NCBI GenBank assembly: GCA_039197065.1
Contig: JBCCUL010000041.1
Coordinates: 11,272-75,271, forward strand
Source of the DNA: JANQPX01 sp039197065
GTDB taxonomy: Bacteria > Pseudomonadota > Alphaproteobacteria > Geminicoccales > Geminicoccaceae
Direction of reading: 5' to 3'
Length of the DNA: 64,000 bases
Positions 53,279 through 63,228 of the stretch are shown piece after piece. The notes below the pieces were generated by a model, which was given only the letters and a program-made list of their open reading frames with translations, searched no databases and had not been told where the DNA came from. How positions within the stretch are numbered: the stretch's first letter is position 1; each line of letters starts with the position of its first letter. Made by a program: the position numbers and the translations under genes.

Positions 53279-55603
53279 GACGCGGTACGCGAGCATGGTG
53301 ATGATCTTGATCATGAAGCGCTGAAAGAGGCCATCAGAGAACGGATCGACGCCAATGCGTCCAGCCGGACGCCTGGCGAGATCAAGCGCTATCGAAGCGA
53401 TCGTTTTCTCGATGACGCGATCAAGTCGGCCAAGGCCAAGATCCTGGGCAAGGAGCGTTTCAGGGCCCGACGCCTGACGAAGGTTGCGGAGTCGCAGGCC
53501 GCCAGCGCGCCGAAGGCGGTGCACGATCAGGCTGAGATTGTCGACCTCGCCGCCGAGCGTGTGCGCCGTAAGCTTATGGCCGCCCTCGCGGAGATCGAAC
53601 TCTGGAACCGGGCCAGGACCGAGCGGGATGAACTACGGCAGCCTGTTCATGACTGGATCGACGCGGAACTCGCCAAGGAATTCGGGGCGGCTAGCTATGA
53701 GACCGATCATCCCGATCACGACGCCTTCAAAAGCGAGCGCCGCAAGCGCCGAGCCAGAGCGACCAGAGAGGCCACCAGGACCATCTGCGCGCGGTTCGGA
53801 TTCGAAAAGCTGCCGGCGGCGCCCAGAAACCACATGCTGAAAGTCCCCACCGGGCTCGGCAAGACCCATCAGGCGCTAGAGGCCATCGCCCGAACCACGA
53901 CGTTGCGGTTCGACTTTTTCTTGCCGTCTCACACCCTTCTCGACCAATCTCGCGGCAACCTGAAAGCCATGGTGCCGGACCGAGCGATCGGGACAGCTCG
54001 AGGTCGAGCCGCGCGCGACCCGAAAGCGCGATGCGTCGGGCATCCCCTGACCCGAAGTGAATGGGATCCAGGGGCGATGTGCCCCAGGCATGCGGTTGTC
54101 GGGCAGATGGCCGCCGCCGGCATGAACGCAAATCAGGAGATATGCCCGAGCTGCCCGCTGAAGGATGTGTGCGGATATAGAGCGCAGCGCCGAGAGCTTG
54201 GCGAGATTCGAGAGGACGGTGGGCCGATCTTCGAGGCGGCCGCCTATCTTCAGCACAATGCGCTGCATCCCCGCGGAGACATCGCATTAATTGACGAAGA
54301 TTTCATCCTGCAGATGTTCGGCATCAAGGTGCTGAACGTGGCCATGCTGAGAGATCCGGCGGCAGCTTTTCGACTGTTCCGATCGGAAGACATCGAGCGC
54401 GGCAGCAAGGTGCTGGAGCTGCTCTACCGAGCACTGGTCGAGCATGCCGGCGCCTCGATCGAGTTTCTGCGCTCGCACGGAATCGATCATGACCGCCTGA
54501 AGGAAACCAAAAAGGCGGTGGAGAAGGGTCAGGGCAAGGACCCGGACCTCAACGGCACCATGACCGACTCCGAGATCTCGCAGCGGCTGCAGGCGATCAC
54601 GACAGCCGGGCGGCGGGAGATCATCGCCTTGGTCAGGAAGGTGATGCGCGCCAAGAAGGCGGACTCGAAACGCATGCGCTCGATCCGGCTGATCGGTGAT
54701 GCCGCCGATCCAACCTTGGAAATCACCACCGCCTCGACCTTCCGAATTCCGAAGCGCCAGGCCGTCATCATACTGGACGCGACCGCAAGCTTGCCGCTTA
54801 TCGAGCTGGCCACCGGGCGGACGTTCAATGTGATCGAGGCGCGCGTCCCGGAAAACTTGGACGTAACCACGGTGGACACCAGCGGCAGCAAGCTCGCGAT
54901 ACACGGCGGCGCCATCAAGGATGCGCCGGGCGATGACGAAACAGTCGCGGCGGACATAGTGCGCGATGGCGTGCTCAAGGCCTTCGAGAGCTTCGCGGCC
55001 GGGAGAGAATGTCCGCTTATTACCCATAAGGCCACCGAGGAACTCTGGCTCGACGAGCTGCCGGCGAACATGCCGACCATGCACTTCGGCGACCTCGTCG
55101 GACGGAACGATTTCGAAAGCTGTGACCAGCTCATGATCCTTGGCCGGCAGCAGCCGCACGAGAACCAGCTCATCCCCATGGCTGCCGCGCTCGCCGAGAC
55201 CCAAGGCCGGGACATCACCACGATCGACGACTGGCTTGACCAGTGTCCCGAACACCGCGCTCAGAGGCGCTTCGACGGTTATCTGAACTGCCCCACCGAC
55301 GACGGCGGTTTTAATGACCGCTTCGCCTGGCACCCGGACCCGATCGTCGAGGCCATGCGCTGGCGGGCCTGCGAAGGTGAGCTGATCCAGGCGATCGGCC
55401 GTCTGCACTCGATCCGCTCAGAGAAGCCGAAAAAGCTATTGCTGATCACGAACGTCGTCGTGCCCGGCATCGTCCCGAACCGCGTCATTTCCTATCGCGA
55501 GAGGGCGTTGGCAGATGGGGACGAAATTCTAACATGTTTGGATTGGCTGGCGTCTCTCAGGGTAAACTTCTGGCGTCTTAGCTTTTCCCGGCCAGCGCCT
55601 TGA
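53279..55603 (+). pseudogene. Helicase-like half of the broken primase-helicase
   Basis: In frame with the preceding half. It could restart at GTG 53519 (694 residues). Superfamily-2-like helicase features appear in order: KVPTGLGKTHQ (Walker A, 53845-53865), four or more cysteines between ~54030 and 54175 (CVGHP, MCPRH, ICPSCPLKDVCG) that could bind an Fe-S cluster as in DinG/XPD helicases, LIDED (Walker B, ~54290), VIILDATAS, LITHKA and QAIGRLHSIRS (motif VI). The end may be truncated: the last 26 bp overlap the convergent Sel1 pseudogene. Expected role is replication of the element. Confidence 0.65.
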
Positions 55604-56815
55604 GATTGTCACATCCGGTTGTGTCGCCACTATTGCGAGCCTTGCGATAGAAGATCATTGCCTGTTCTTTGTTTGGTGCTGTCCCTTCGCCATGCTCGTA
55701 GGCCCACCCAAGATTGTTGCAGCTCAAAGCTCTGCCACCGTCACAGCCTTGGCAATATAAAGCCACAGCCTTTACGTCGTCCTCGATGATCCCCCGACCT
55801 TCATCGTACATAATGGCCAGATTGGTGCATCCGACAGGAGCTCCACCGTCGCAACCCTCTTGATAGTACCAAGCCGCCTTCTCATAACTCTGATTAACAA
55901 CGCGCCCGTTTGCATATAGCCAACCTATCGTGACACAGCTCTCGCCAATACCGCCCTCACAAGCTAATTTCGTAGAATGGCAGTGCATCTTCATATTTTT
56001 CTGCTAATCCATAAATATCAGCAATACCGGCACAGGCCTTAGCATTACCACCCTCGCATCTGGCTAAGTTATGATCTAATGACGATTTTGCGGTTTTCTT
56101 GATCGATTCGACGATCGATTCCGCCTGTTCATCAGAAAGGTCGCCTGTTGCGGCTTGTCCATTATCTTGTTGCCAGGTTTTGATTGCTGATGCCGTTCGC
56201 GGACCATAGAGGCCATCTGGTCTATCAACATCATAGCCGAGTGCAGATAGCGCCGTCTGCACATGGAGAAGATCGTATTTGGCTTAATTTTTGTTTTCTG
56301 TAGCTTGTGCGTTTGAAGCCGAAATATTGGCAAATAATGGCTTGACAACAACATCAGAGAAGGTCGCATTGTCTTTGTTTTCGCCGAGATATTGCGCTTG
56401 AAGCGCCTAGTTTTATTTTTCCGTTGGGGAGTGAATTTTTTAATATTACGCGGCACGGCGGTGTTTGGCAGAGTTCATCCGGTGTGCATGGAAAACCACC
56501 ATCCTTTATTTCTTTCCCATAGAATGGCGTGCTTCCTTTACGACAGCGATTCGGATCTGCAACTTGATCGCTTAAAGCGCCTGCTTTGATACCCATCTCA
56601 ATAAGATTGGTTATTTTTCTGTCTTCTTTTAGAAAGTCGATACCGCCTCCCGAGGATTTATTCCCTGCATTTCTCATTTGTTCGAGAAGCACACCATTAA
56701 TGGTTGCGCTTGGATCGGGCGTATACACACCGACCGGTGCCGATGGGCTCCATTGAGCATGGGCGTGTGTGCTAATTGCGACAAGGAGAAGCACTACATT
56801 GCGGCAACTGATCAT
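55578..56815 (-). pseudogene. Exported peptidoglycan-binding/Sel1-repeat protein, broken
   Basis: From ATG 56815 (signal peptide ending AHA) the pieces read: an unknown domain of ~150 residues with cysteines, then after a frameshift near 56375-56420 a linker with TAA at about 56283-56285, a peptidoglycan-binding-1 domain (VQTALSALGYDVDRPDGLYG), and after another frameshift near 55970 Sel1-like repeats (CEGGIGESCVTIGWLYANG, GCDGGAPVGCTNLAIMYDEG, CDGGRALSCNNLGWAYEHG). At least three breaks make it a pseudogene. The stretch is clearly AT-richer than its surroundings, pointing to a different source. Confidence 0.75.
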
Positions 56816-57086
56816 CCGAAACACCCTTAACTTCTTTCGCCAGAGAAGTAGGAGAAGACCTCCAGCCAGAACACCGACGCCAAGCAAGGCCCTTTGCAAT
56901 GAGGTCGCCAAGGTTTTCTCTCCATTGTCGAATGAGGCTCTACCTGAAGAGGCTTTTAATTCAGCTCATAGGAAGAATGAGGAACAAGCCTGCTTCATTC
57001 CTTGATTGGCCTGTGAATTATCGAATTTTCGATGAATGCTTGGTGAATGTGATGGTTCGGCCACTTTCAGAGAGAACAGGGCAGGT

Positions 57087-57663
57087 TTAGGAATCAGCTT
57101 GTCGATGATTTTTGCCTTGTTTTTGGGCAACGGTCCTTGAGACGGTAGCTGGTGATATGCTATAGAGGGGTTCCATTTGTGCGCCGGTTTTGCGGCCTGA
57201 GAGGACATTGTCGGCGATGTCCTGGCGTTGATCAGGGCGAAGCTTGGGACGGCGGCCACCGACGCGGCCCTCCCGCCTCGAGGCCGGTCTGTGTGCGTTC
57301 CTTGATCATGGCGCGTTCGAACTCGGCGAACCAACCGACCATCTGCATCATCATGAGGCCGGCAGGCGTGGTGGTGTCGATGGCTTCGGTGAGCGAGCGG
57401 AACCCCGCGCCGGCCGCTTCGATCTGTTCCATGATCGCCAGGAGGTCCTTCAGCGATCGAGACAGCCGGTCCAGCTTCCAGACGATCACGACGTCACCGT
57501 CTCGAAGCTGATCGAGCATGCGGTGCAGCTCTGGGCGATCCCATCGGCCACCAGACGCTGCCTCTGAAAACACCCGCTTGACGCCGGCATCGTCGAACGC
57601 GCGGTGCTGAAGTGCTGTGTTCTGATCATCGCCTTTCGAGATGCAGCTGTAGCCGAAGATCAT
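57087..57663 (-). pseudogene. Serine recombinase (resolvase/invertase), frameshifted
   Basis: The N-terminal catalytic domain is readable from ATG 57663: IFGYSCISKGDDQ with the nucleophile Ser, then RPELHRMLDQLRDGDVVIVWKLDRLSRS and EFERAMIKERTQTGL. Near 57285 a small deletion shifts the frame; the other frame continues RVGGRRPKLRPDQRQDI and a helix-turn-helix (YSISPATVSRTVAQ) to a stop at 57087. The usual Tyr-Ala-Arg-Val N-terminus has Cys in place of Arg-Val, another sign of decay. It probably came from a Tn3-like or resolution module. Confidence 0.82.
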
Positions 57664-57969
57664 CGGACGAAAACTTTCCCAAACGAACGATTCTGAAACG
57701 AGACGCGCCGCTCAGCGATTTCAACGGCTTCCGTGTTGCAGATCATGGTTGCAAAATGCCGACAGCCTAGCGGCCGGTTTGGTAGGCGTGAGCTGACGGC
57801 CGAGATCGGTGGCGCTGGATGGTTCTCGTGACCCAAGGCGGAAGTTAGGGCTGCCGGGCAACTGCTGTAGCAAGGACGATAGCGCGCATTGCCCACAGTT
57901 CGATGTCGTCTTACGTATTGTTTAGGTGGCCGCAGCAATGCAGCTCTAATGCGCCGAGGGTGAGACGAA
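57664..57969. other. 306-bp gap
   Basis: No supported gene; a minus-strand open frame across it lacks any protein-like character. The right junction of the element may lie here or beyond, but no tRNA or repeat marks it. Confidence 0.35.
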
Positions 57970-58437
57970 ATGGGGACCGCCGAGGTGATTAAGATTCCGC
58001 TCCCGGCGTCCATTGCACTTCATCAACGCTGCAGACCCGGCCACTTCATCGACTGCTACACAGTCGAGGCCGCCATGCCGGTACGCGATGCGGCTCTCGC
58101 CATCACCGATTTCCCATATTGGGCGAAGTTCCTACTATTGATCCGTCGGATCGTGACCACGCCATTCGGTCTCGACAATGATGGACCAGCAGCCGATGAT
58201 CGCGTCGGCATCTTTCCCGTCGAGTCCGAAATGGCCAACGAACTCATTGCCGGCTTTGATGACAAGCACTTAGACTTCCGGGTTTGCGTGCTCTCTCATG
58301 ATCGCAAGATTAGCCTTGCTACGTGGGTCGCACCGCACAACCTTGGCGGATGCGCTTATCTGGCGGCTATCATGTCCTTCCATATTGCGATTGCCCGCAA
58401 CGCACTGGCACGGGTTGGACGACGTAGCGAGCGATGA
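57970..58437 (+). CDS. DUF2867-like protein
   Basis: The 155-residue protein fits DUF2867: the segments FIDCYTVEAAMPVRDAALA, the central GIFPVESEMANELIAGFDDKHLDFRV and the end GCAYLAAIMSFHIAIARNALARV follow the family pattern. ATG 57970 lacks a strong ribosome site (GAGGGTGAGACGAA lies upstream). No partner genes. The family's function is unknown; it is often near NAD-dependent epimerases or regulators. Confidence 0.75.
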   Translation: MGTAEVIKIPLPASIALHQRCRPGHFIDCYTVEAAMPVRDAALAITDFPYWAKFLLLIRRIVTTPFGLDNDGPAADDRVGIFPVESEMANELIAGFDDKHLDFRVCVLSHDRKISLATWVAPHNLGGCAYLAAIMSFHIAIARNALARVGRRSER

Positions 58438-58561
58438 TCGGCATTCGGGCGTCCGGTTTCTGATCAACAAGCCGGCACCGGGTGAGAGAGCCGGCTTCTC
58501 AAAGTGACCCATTTCGGTCGCTAGCGCAGCGGAACACCGCTGAGAAAGGAAACGTCAGAGG

Positions 58562-58963
58562 CTATCGACGGTCCTGGATACCGTGCCGCAGGTCATACTG
58601 CTCTCGTGCAAGGTCCAAGGCAGAAAAATTCGTCTCCGCCCACTTGTCCAGGATTTCCAATGTGTGGCTCAGAGATTGTCCGAGCGGGCTCAGCCGATAG
58701 TCGACATGGGGCGGTATCGTTTGCCGGTCTTCCCTGATGACCAGGCCGTTGCGTTCGAGATCCCGAAGGGTCTGGGTCAGCATTTTTTGCGAGATGCCGT
58801 CGATCCGACGCAAGAGCGCGCCGTTGCGCATCGGACCGACGGCCAGCGCCGGCAGGATCAGCATCGTCCACTTACTGGCGATCAGCTCGAGAGCATGCCG
58901 CGCGGAACAGCTCGCATCGAACACGCTCGGGGGCTGCGCCGCGGATCCATCTGTGCCCTGCAA
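58562..58963 (-). CDS. HxlR-family transcriptional regulator
   Basis: The 133-residue protein is a winged-helix HxlR/YodB-type repressor: ARHALELIASKWTMLILPAL, LLRRIDGISQKMLTQTLRDLERNGLV and the wing PPHVDYRLSPLGQSL are diagnostic. A cysteine lies at ASCSARH near the N-terminus, the usual redox-sensing position. It is divergent from a flavodoxin-like reductase, which it probably represses in response to quinones or electrophiles. Confidence 0.9.
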   Translation of the reverse strand: MQGTDGSAAQPPSVFDASCSARHALELIASKWTMLILPALAVGPMRNGALLRRIDGISQKMLTQTLRDLERNGLVIREDRQTIPPHVDYRLSPLGQSLSHTLEILDKWAETNFSALDLAREQYDLRHGIQDRR

Positions 58964-59062
58964 GATCTTACCTCGATGGTTACCAAAAGGTGCGTACTTG
59001 AAGTTCGGTTCTCTCCATTTGTATCGTCGCCATCAGACAGACTTGTCAAATGGAGACGGCGC
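58964..59062. promoter_or_regulatory. Divergent operator region, HxlR / reductase
   Basis: A 99-bp gap between the regulator and the reductase it faces. Around 58994-59050 lie GGTTCTCTCC..., GTATCG, and CAGACAGACTTGTC, AT-richer than surroundings. HxlR regulators bind such gaps; no exact palindrome was confirmed. Confidence 0.4.
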
Positions 59063-59719
59063 ATGAAAGCTCTGATTCTCAGCTCGAGCCCGAGGCGCGA
59101 CGGCAATTCGGCCTGCCTGGCCGGAATGGCCGCCGAGGGCCTCGAAGACGCCGGACATCGTGCGACTCTTCTACAGAGTGCGGACGTTCTTGCCGCGTTT
59201 CTTCGCGATTGCCGATCCTGCCGGAACTCGAAAGGTGAGTGTTCGATCGACGACGGCTATCGGGACCTGTTCTTCGATCATTTTCTGCCGGCTGACGGCT
59301 TGATTGTCGCAACGCCGATCTACTGGTACGGCATGTCCGCGCAGCTCAAGGCCTTCTTCGACCGCATGTTCTGCTACGTCGCGGTATCACATCCAAGATC
59401 GTCATCGACCGTCGCGGCCATGCAGGGGAAAAGGTTGGGGCTCGTCTTGAGTTCGGAAGAGACCTTCCCCTCGGTCTCGGCGGCCATCATCCATCAAATC
59501 CAAGAATACAGCCGGTACACAGGGTCGACCTTCGTCGGTGTCGTTCACAGCTATGGCAATGTCAGGGGCGAGGTTTCGAGGGATCCGAGCGACCCAATTC
59601 ATGCTGCCAAGCAGTTCGGCCGCTCGTTTTTCGATGCCCACGCAACGGACTACAGGATAGACACGGCCAGACCGGCAGCCGTCTGGGGCGATAGACAGCT
59701 TGGCCGTTGCCATGGCTAG
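59063..59719 (+). CDS. Flavodoxin-like NAD(P)H-dependent oxidoreductase
   Basis: The frame is open far upstream, across the HxlR gene, but ATG 59063 is the natural start, giving 218 residues. The FMN loop SSSPRRDGNSACLAG starts the protein, and ATPIYWYGMSAQLKAFFDR is the second flavin loop of the NADPH-dependent FMN reductase family. Cysteines in DCRSCRNSKGEC resemble the iron-sulfur flavoprotein group, so a cluster is possible. It may reduce quinones or electrophiles under HxlR control, together with the OYE gene 45 bp downstream. Confidence 0.88.
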   Translation: MKALILSSSPRRDGNSACLAGMAAEGLEDAGHRATLLQSADVLAAFLRDCRSCRNSKGECSIDDGYRDLFFDHFLPADGLIVATPIYWYGMSAQLKAFFDRMFCYVAVSHPRSSSTVAAMQGKRLGLVLSSEETFPSVSAAIIHQIQEYSRYTGSTFVGVVHSYGNVRGEVSRDPSDPIHAAKQFGRSFFDAHATDYRIDTARPAAVWGDRQLGRCHG

Positions 59720-59764
59720 CCGGATCCTCAAGTGGTCGAACAAGGCGTGGACTGAGGAGAGACG

Positions 59765-60958
59765 ATGACGCTTCAACGTGATCACCTGTTCCAGGCTCTG
59801 GAATTACCCTGCGGGACAGTCTTAAAGAACCGCATCGCGAAGTCGGCGATGTCGGACGCCTTGGGCGACGGGCGTGGCAACCCGACGCAGGCTCAGATCC
59901 GGCTCTATGAGCGTTGGGCGGGAGGTGGGGCAGGTCTGTCGATCGTCGGCGAGGTTCAGGGCAATCCCAGCTATGCCGAAAAGCCGGGCAACCTGGTCCT
60001 TCGTTCCGATTCCGATGCGGCGGCCTTCGCGGATCTCGCCAAAAAGGGATCGGTGAACGATGCCAAGCTCTGGCTTCAACTTGGCCATGCCGGTGCCATG
60101 GTCTATCCGCCGATCGGCACGCCGAAAGGTCCAAGCGCCATCGATATCCCCGGACTGCGCTGTGATGCGCTCAGTCTGGAGGAGGTTTCGGCGTTGCCCG
60201 ATGCGTTCGCGCGCACGGCGGACCTGGCCCGACAACTCGGTTTCTCCGGCGTCGAGATCCACGCGGCGCACGGCTTTCTCTTGAGCCAGTTTCTGTCGCC
60301 CCTATTCAACAGGCGCGCGGATCGATATGGCGGGACCGTAACCAATAGAATGCGGCTGCTGTTGGAGGTTGTCGAAAGGGTGCGCAACAAGGTCGGGCCT
60401 CTCTTTCCCGTCGGCATCAAGCTGAACGCCACCGATCAGCTGGAAGGAGGCTTCGCGGAAAAGGATGCGCTCGCCGTCATCGCTGCGCTGGATCGAACGG
60501 AGACCGATCTGATCGATATCAGTGGTGGAACCTATTTTCCAGGCGCGCGCTCGGCGTCGGATGCCAGGAGCAAGGGGCCGTATTTTCTTGAATTCGCGGG
60601 ACAGGCGCGTCGCCTGACCGACAAGCCGCTCATGGTGACCGGTGGGTTCAAAACTTTCCAGGAAGCCGAAGATGCGGTCGCTCGGCACGGCGCTGATGTC
60701 ATCGGCCTCGCCCGGGCGCTCGCCCTCAATCCGGATCTTCCCAACGAGTGGCAGGCCGGCGTGACGGATCCCATGATCTTCCCAAGATTTACCGCTCCGC
60801 CGGAAGGAGGTATAACGGCTTGGTACACAATGCGACTGAAAGACTTGAGCGACGATCGCGCCCTACCGGACGAGACGGATGCGAGCATTGCCCTCAAAGA
60901 CTACGAAGCCCGGGACGAGGCGCGTGTCGCCCTGTGGAATGCGCGCTTCAACGAATGA
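59765..60958 (+). CDS. NADH:flavin oxidoreductase, Old Yellow Enzyme family
   Basis: The 397-residue protein is an FMN (beta/alpha)8 enzyme reducing activated C=C bonds. Family features: LKNRIAKSAMSDAL early, the active-site GVEIHAAHGFLLSQFLSP and the signature FNRRADRYGG, then GIKLNATD and TGGFKTFQEAEDA. GAGGAGAG lies just before ATG 59765. It is near the HxlR regulator and flavodoxin-like reductase, a common detoxification set. The C-terminus lacks the Fe-S domain of longer relatives. Confidence 0.9.
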   Translation: MTLQRDHLFQALELPCGTVLKNRIAKSAMSDALGDGRGNPTQAQIRLYERWAGGGAGLSIVGEVQGNPSYAEKPGNLVLRSDSDAAAFADLAKKGSVNDAKLWLQLGHAGAMVYPPIGTPKGPSAIDIPGLRCDALSLEEVSALPDAFARTADLARQLGFSGVEIHAAHGFLLSQFLSPLFNRRADRYGGTVTNRMRLLLEVVERVRNKVGPLFPVGIKLNATDQLEGGFAEKDALAVIAALDRTETDLIDISGGTYFPGARSASDARSKGPYFLEFAGQARRLTDKPLMVTGGFKTFQEAEDAVARHGADVIGLARALALNPDLPNEWQAGVTDPMIFPRFTAPPEGGITAWYTMRLKDLSDDRALPDETDASIALKDYEARDEARVALWNARFNE

Positions 60959-61137
60959 CATGCGAAGGCGAAGTAACCGCCCCTCGAAACGGACGGCCGG
61001 GAGATGACCTTGACGACACGCGGCCATTGCCAGGCTATCCCGCTAATAACGTCCGGAGTTGCTGGGCGAAGCTGCCCTGCCTGATCAGCATCGGGGGGCA
61101 AGATCACGACCCTGACCATCCGGTAGCATCGCTTCTC

Positions 61138-62367
61138 TTACTGGCTGGCCTGAAGGACGCGTGAGACGGCGTCCACATAAACCTCCACGCCTCGCTTGAT
61201 ATGCTCATCGCTGGTGTTTTCGGCCCAGTGATGGCTGATGCCGCCGATACTGGGCACAAACATCATAGCCGAGGGTATATGGGGGGCGATCACCTGAGCA
61301 TCATGGGCGGCGCCGCTCGGCATGAGGGCATAGTCATCCGGTATTATAGCTTTCGCCGCATCGATGATGGCGTTTTGAGGGCCGGGCGCCATCATCGCCG
61401 GTTTCATTTGCGCGAGAATCTCGAGCCTGGCCGAGCAGGGGCCGGCCGCATCCACATCGGTGATCAGCTGTTCCAGACAGGCATGCATGCGCTCTAGCGT
61501 TTCCATCTCCGCATCACGGAACTGGAAGATCATCTCGGCATGGCCCGGGATGATGCTTGGCCCGCCGGGCTTCAGATTGACGCGCCCGACCGTCCAGACG
61601 CTGAAGGGGCCGGCGATCGCGGGGAAGGCGTCTTCGATACCGCGCCAAAGGGTCATCAGTGCTTTGCCTGCATCCTTTCGGCTCGCCATGGTGGTCGTGC
61701 CGGCGTGGTTCTGCTCGCCTTCAAAGGTGATACGGTACGCCCAAATGGCGACGATGCTGGTAACGATGCCGATCGATTGACCTGCCGTTTCGAGACGGTC
61801 TCCCTGCTCGATATGCGCCTCGAAAAAGGCGGCGTAGCGATGCGGGTCCATTTGCAGTCTCGGCCTTCCGGACAGGCCGGCTTCAGCAAGGCAATGCCGC
61901 AAGCTTCCGCGGCCGCTCCTGTCCACGGCTGTATCCATATCCTCGTCTGTCAGCTCACCGACGAAGGAATTCGAGCCCAGCAAGGGGCCGCTGAAATGCC
62001 CTTCTTCATCGGCGAAGGCGATGACGTCGACACCGCCTTGGACATCCCTGGCCTCGGCGATGGCGCGGGCCGCCTCGAGCGCGTAGACCACGCCCAAGGC
62101 GCCATCCAGCCAGCCGGCATGGTTCTGGCTTTCTATGTGGGAGCCGCCGAGGACATGTGGCCCAGGGTCAGGAGCTTTGCCGACGACATTGGCGATGCCA
62201 TCGATCGATGCGTCATGGCCGATGGCTTGCAACTTATCTACCAGCCATTGACGCGCCTCCATGTCGTCTGGTGATAGGGTCGGACGATGAACACCTGTCT
62301 TGTAAGGCCCAATCTTCCGAAGCTCATAAAGATCCTTCAACGCCCGCTCGGGGTTAGCCATGGCCAA
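61138..62367 (-). CDS. M20 amidase/carbamoylase (Zn-dependent)
   Basis: The 409-residue protein belongs to the N-carbamoyl-L-amino-acid hydrolase/allantoate amidohydrolase group. Metal-site segments: GGSHIESQNHAGWLDGALGV (His, Asp), FADEEGHFSG (Glu) and FEAHIEQGDRL (His), with SGAAHDAQVIA late. TTG 62367 is chosen with GGAG 7 nt upstream; the ATG two codons later is an alternative. It stands alone, so the substrate (hydantoin-derived, ureide or beta-ureido compound) cannot be decided. Confidence 0.87.
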   Translation of the reverse strand: MAMANPERALKDLYELRKIGPYKTGVHRPTLSPDDMEARQWLVDKLQAIGHDASIDGIANVVGKAPDPGPHVLGGSHIESQNHAGWLDGALGVVYALEAARAIAEARDVQGGVDVIAFADEEGHFSGPLLGSNSFVGELTDEDMDTAVDRSGRGSLRHCLAEAGLSGRPRLQMDPHRYAAFFEAHIEQGDRLETAGQSIGIVTSIVAIWAYRITFEGEQNHAGTTTMASRKDAGKALMTLWRGIEDAFPAIAGPFSVWTVGRVNLKPGGPSIIPGHAEMIFQFRDAEMETLERMHACLEQLITDVDAAGPCSARLEILAQMKPAMMAPGPQNAIIDAAKAIIPDDYALMPSGAAHDAQVIAPHIPSAMMFVPSIGGISHHWAENTSDEHIKRGVEVYVDAVSRVLQASQ

Positions 62368-62775
62368 GGATATTCTCCTTTGGTTCTCGTTTTCTCATGA
62401 TTGATCAAGTTCCGAAGACAGGCTCTCCAAGCGGTATGCCTTTCGAAGCTCACTTACCTTGCAGCGCTCGCCGTGCACACAAGAACCGCCGAGAAAAAGA
62501 TGCGTCGGATTTGCATAACGGCTTTGGGAGGGAGGCCACTCAATCCGTCATCGTGTCCACTGCGGGCACCCATCAGTACCCGGTTCACCACTGGAAGCCG
62601 TCATGTCCACACATGGAACTCTTTCCCCACTAGCCTTGCAGCAGAAAACGAGCGGTTACCGTCCGTCCGGAGAGGAACTCCGCCGTCGCGACCGGTCTTC
62701 TGACGCAAAGCTGCCCCCTGAGGCCTGGTCGCTTATGCGGAAACTTGATCCAGACCAGCCGCAAGGTTGCGTCTT
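62368..62775. other. 408-bp gap
   Basis: Short open frames exist here but none has a ribosome site or protein-like composition. It carries the promoter of the M20 gene. I see nothing else. Confidence 0.35.
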
Positions 62776-63228
62776 TCATGCTCTTTCGTGAGTAGCGTCT
62801 GCCTCTTCAATAGGGCGAAATTCACAAGCTTCATAAAAATGGTTGGCAGCCGTTGTGCTTGTTCGAAGGCGCACCCTTTCGAAGTGCTCGTGGTGATTTT
62901 CGAGCAATGCGCTTACGAGCTGCCTGGCGACGCCGAGACGGCGATAGCGGGGGTGAACATAAAGGTGCCTGAGGCGCCCAACATGATCTTGCTGAGCATA
63001 AGGATCACGATTCAAACCACCGACGGCAATGGCGCAATCTCCATCGAAGACGCCCAACAGCTTTTCGCCAGGTCTGGAGAACCGATTGACACCTGTGTTC
63101 CACTCGTCGGCCAGCCGATCGACAAACTGAAATCCTTCCGTCGACGCCTCAGCAACAAGAGCTCTAAAAACGTCGCCATTGCCAAGATCGATCGCGCGTA
63201 TCGTGAAGCCAACGGTCATGTTGATCAT
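62776..63228 (-). CDS. GNAT N-acetyltransferase
   Basis: The 150-residue protein has the GNAT core: strand LGVFDGDCAIAVGGL, then RHLYVHPRYRRLGVARQLVSALL, in which RRLGVA is the acetyl-CoA loop (Q/RxxGxG/A), and the late NHFYEACEFRP. ATG 63228 or 63219 may be the start. It is a solitary gene; the acceptor is unknown. Confidence 0.87.
   Translation of the reverse strand: MINMTVGFTIRAIDLGNGDVFRALVAEASTEGFQFVDRLADEWNTGVNRFSRPGEKLLGVFDGDCAIAVGGLNRDPYAQQDHVGRLRHLYVHPRYRRLGVARQLVSALLENHHEHFERVRLRTSTTAANHFYEACEFRPIEEADATHERA

Larger units (their letters stand above)
49188..57663. mobile_element. Decaying integrative element in tRNA-Thr (left end and minimum extent)
   Basis: The element starts at the tRNA-Thr fragment and contains a broken tyrosine integrase, small ORFs, an AlpA-like regulator, a primase-helicase replicator, a broken Sel1-type gene and a broken serine recombinase. 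The right end was not found; 57663 is only where recognisable element genes stop. Base composition varies: the first 6 kb is GC-rich, while about 55600-57080 is AT-rich. Confidence 0.7.

Noticed and set aside
57660..58013. 117-residue minus-strand frame between recombinase and DUF2867 gene
   Set aside because: Composition is not protein-like and there is no ribosome site.
58583..59062. Long N-terminal extension of the flavodoxin-like reductase
   Set aside because: It is antisense to the HxlR gene and lacks protein character; ATG 59063 starts right at the flavin-binding motif.
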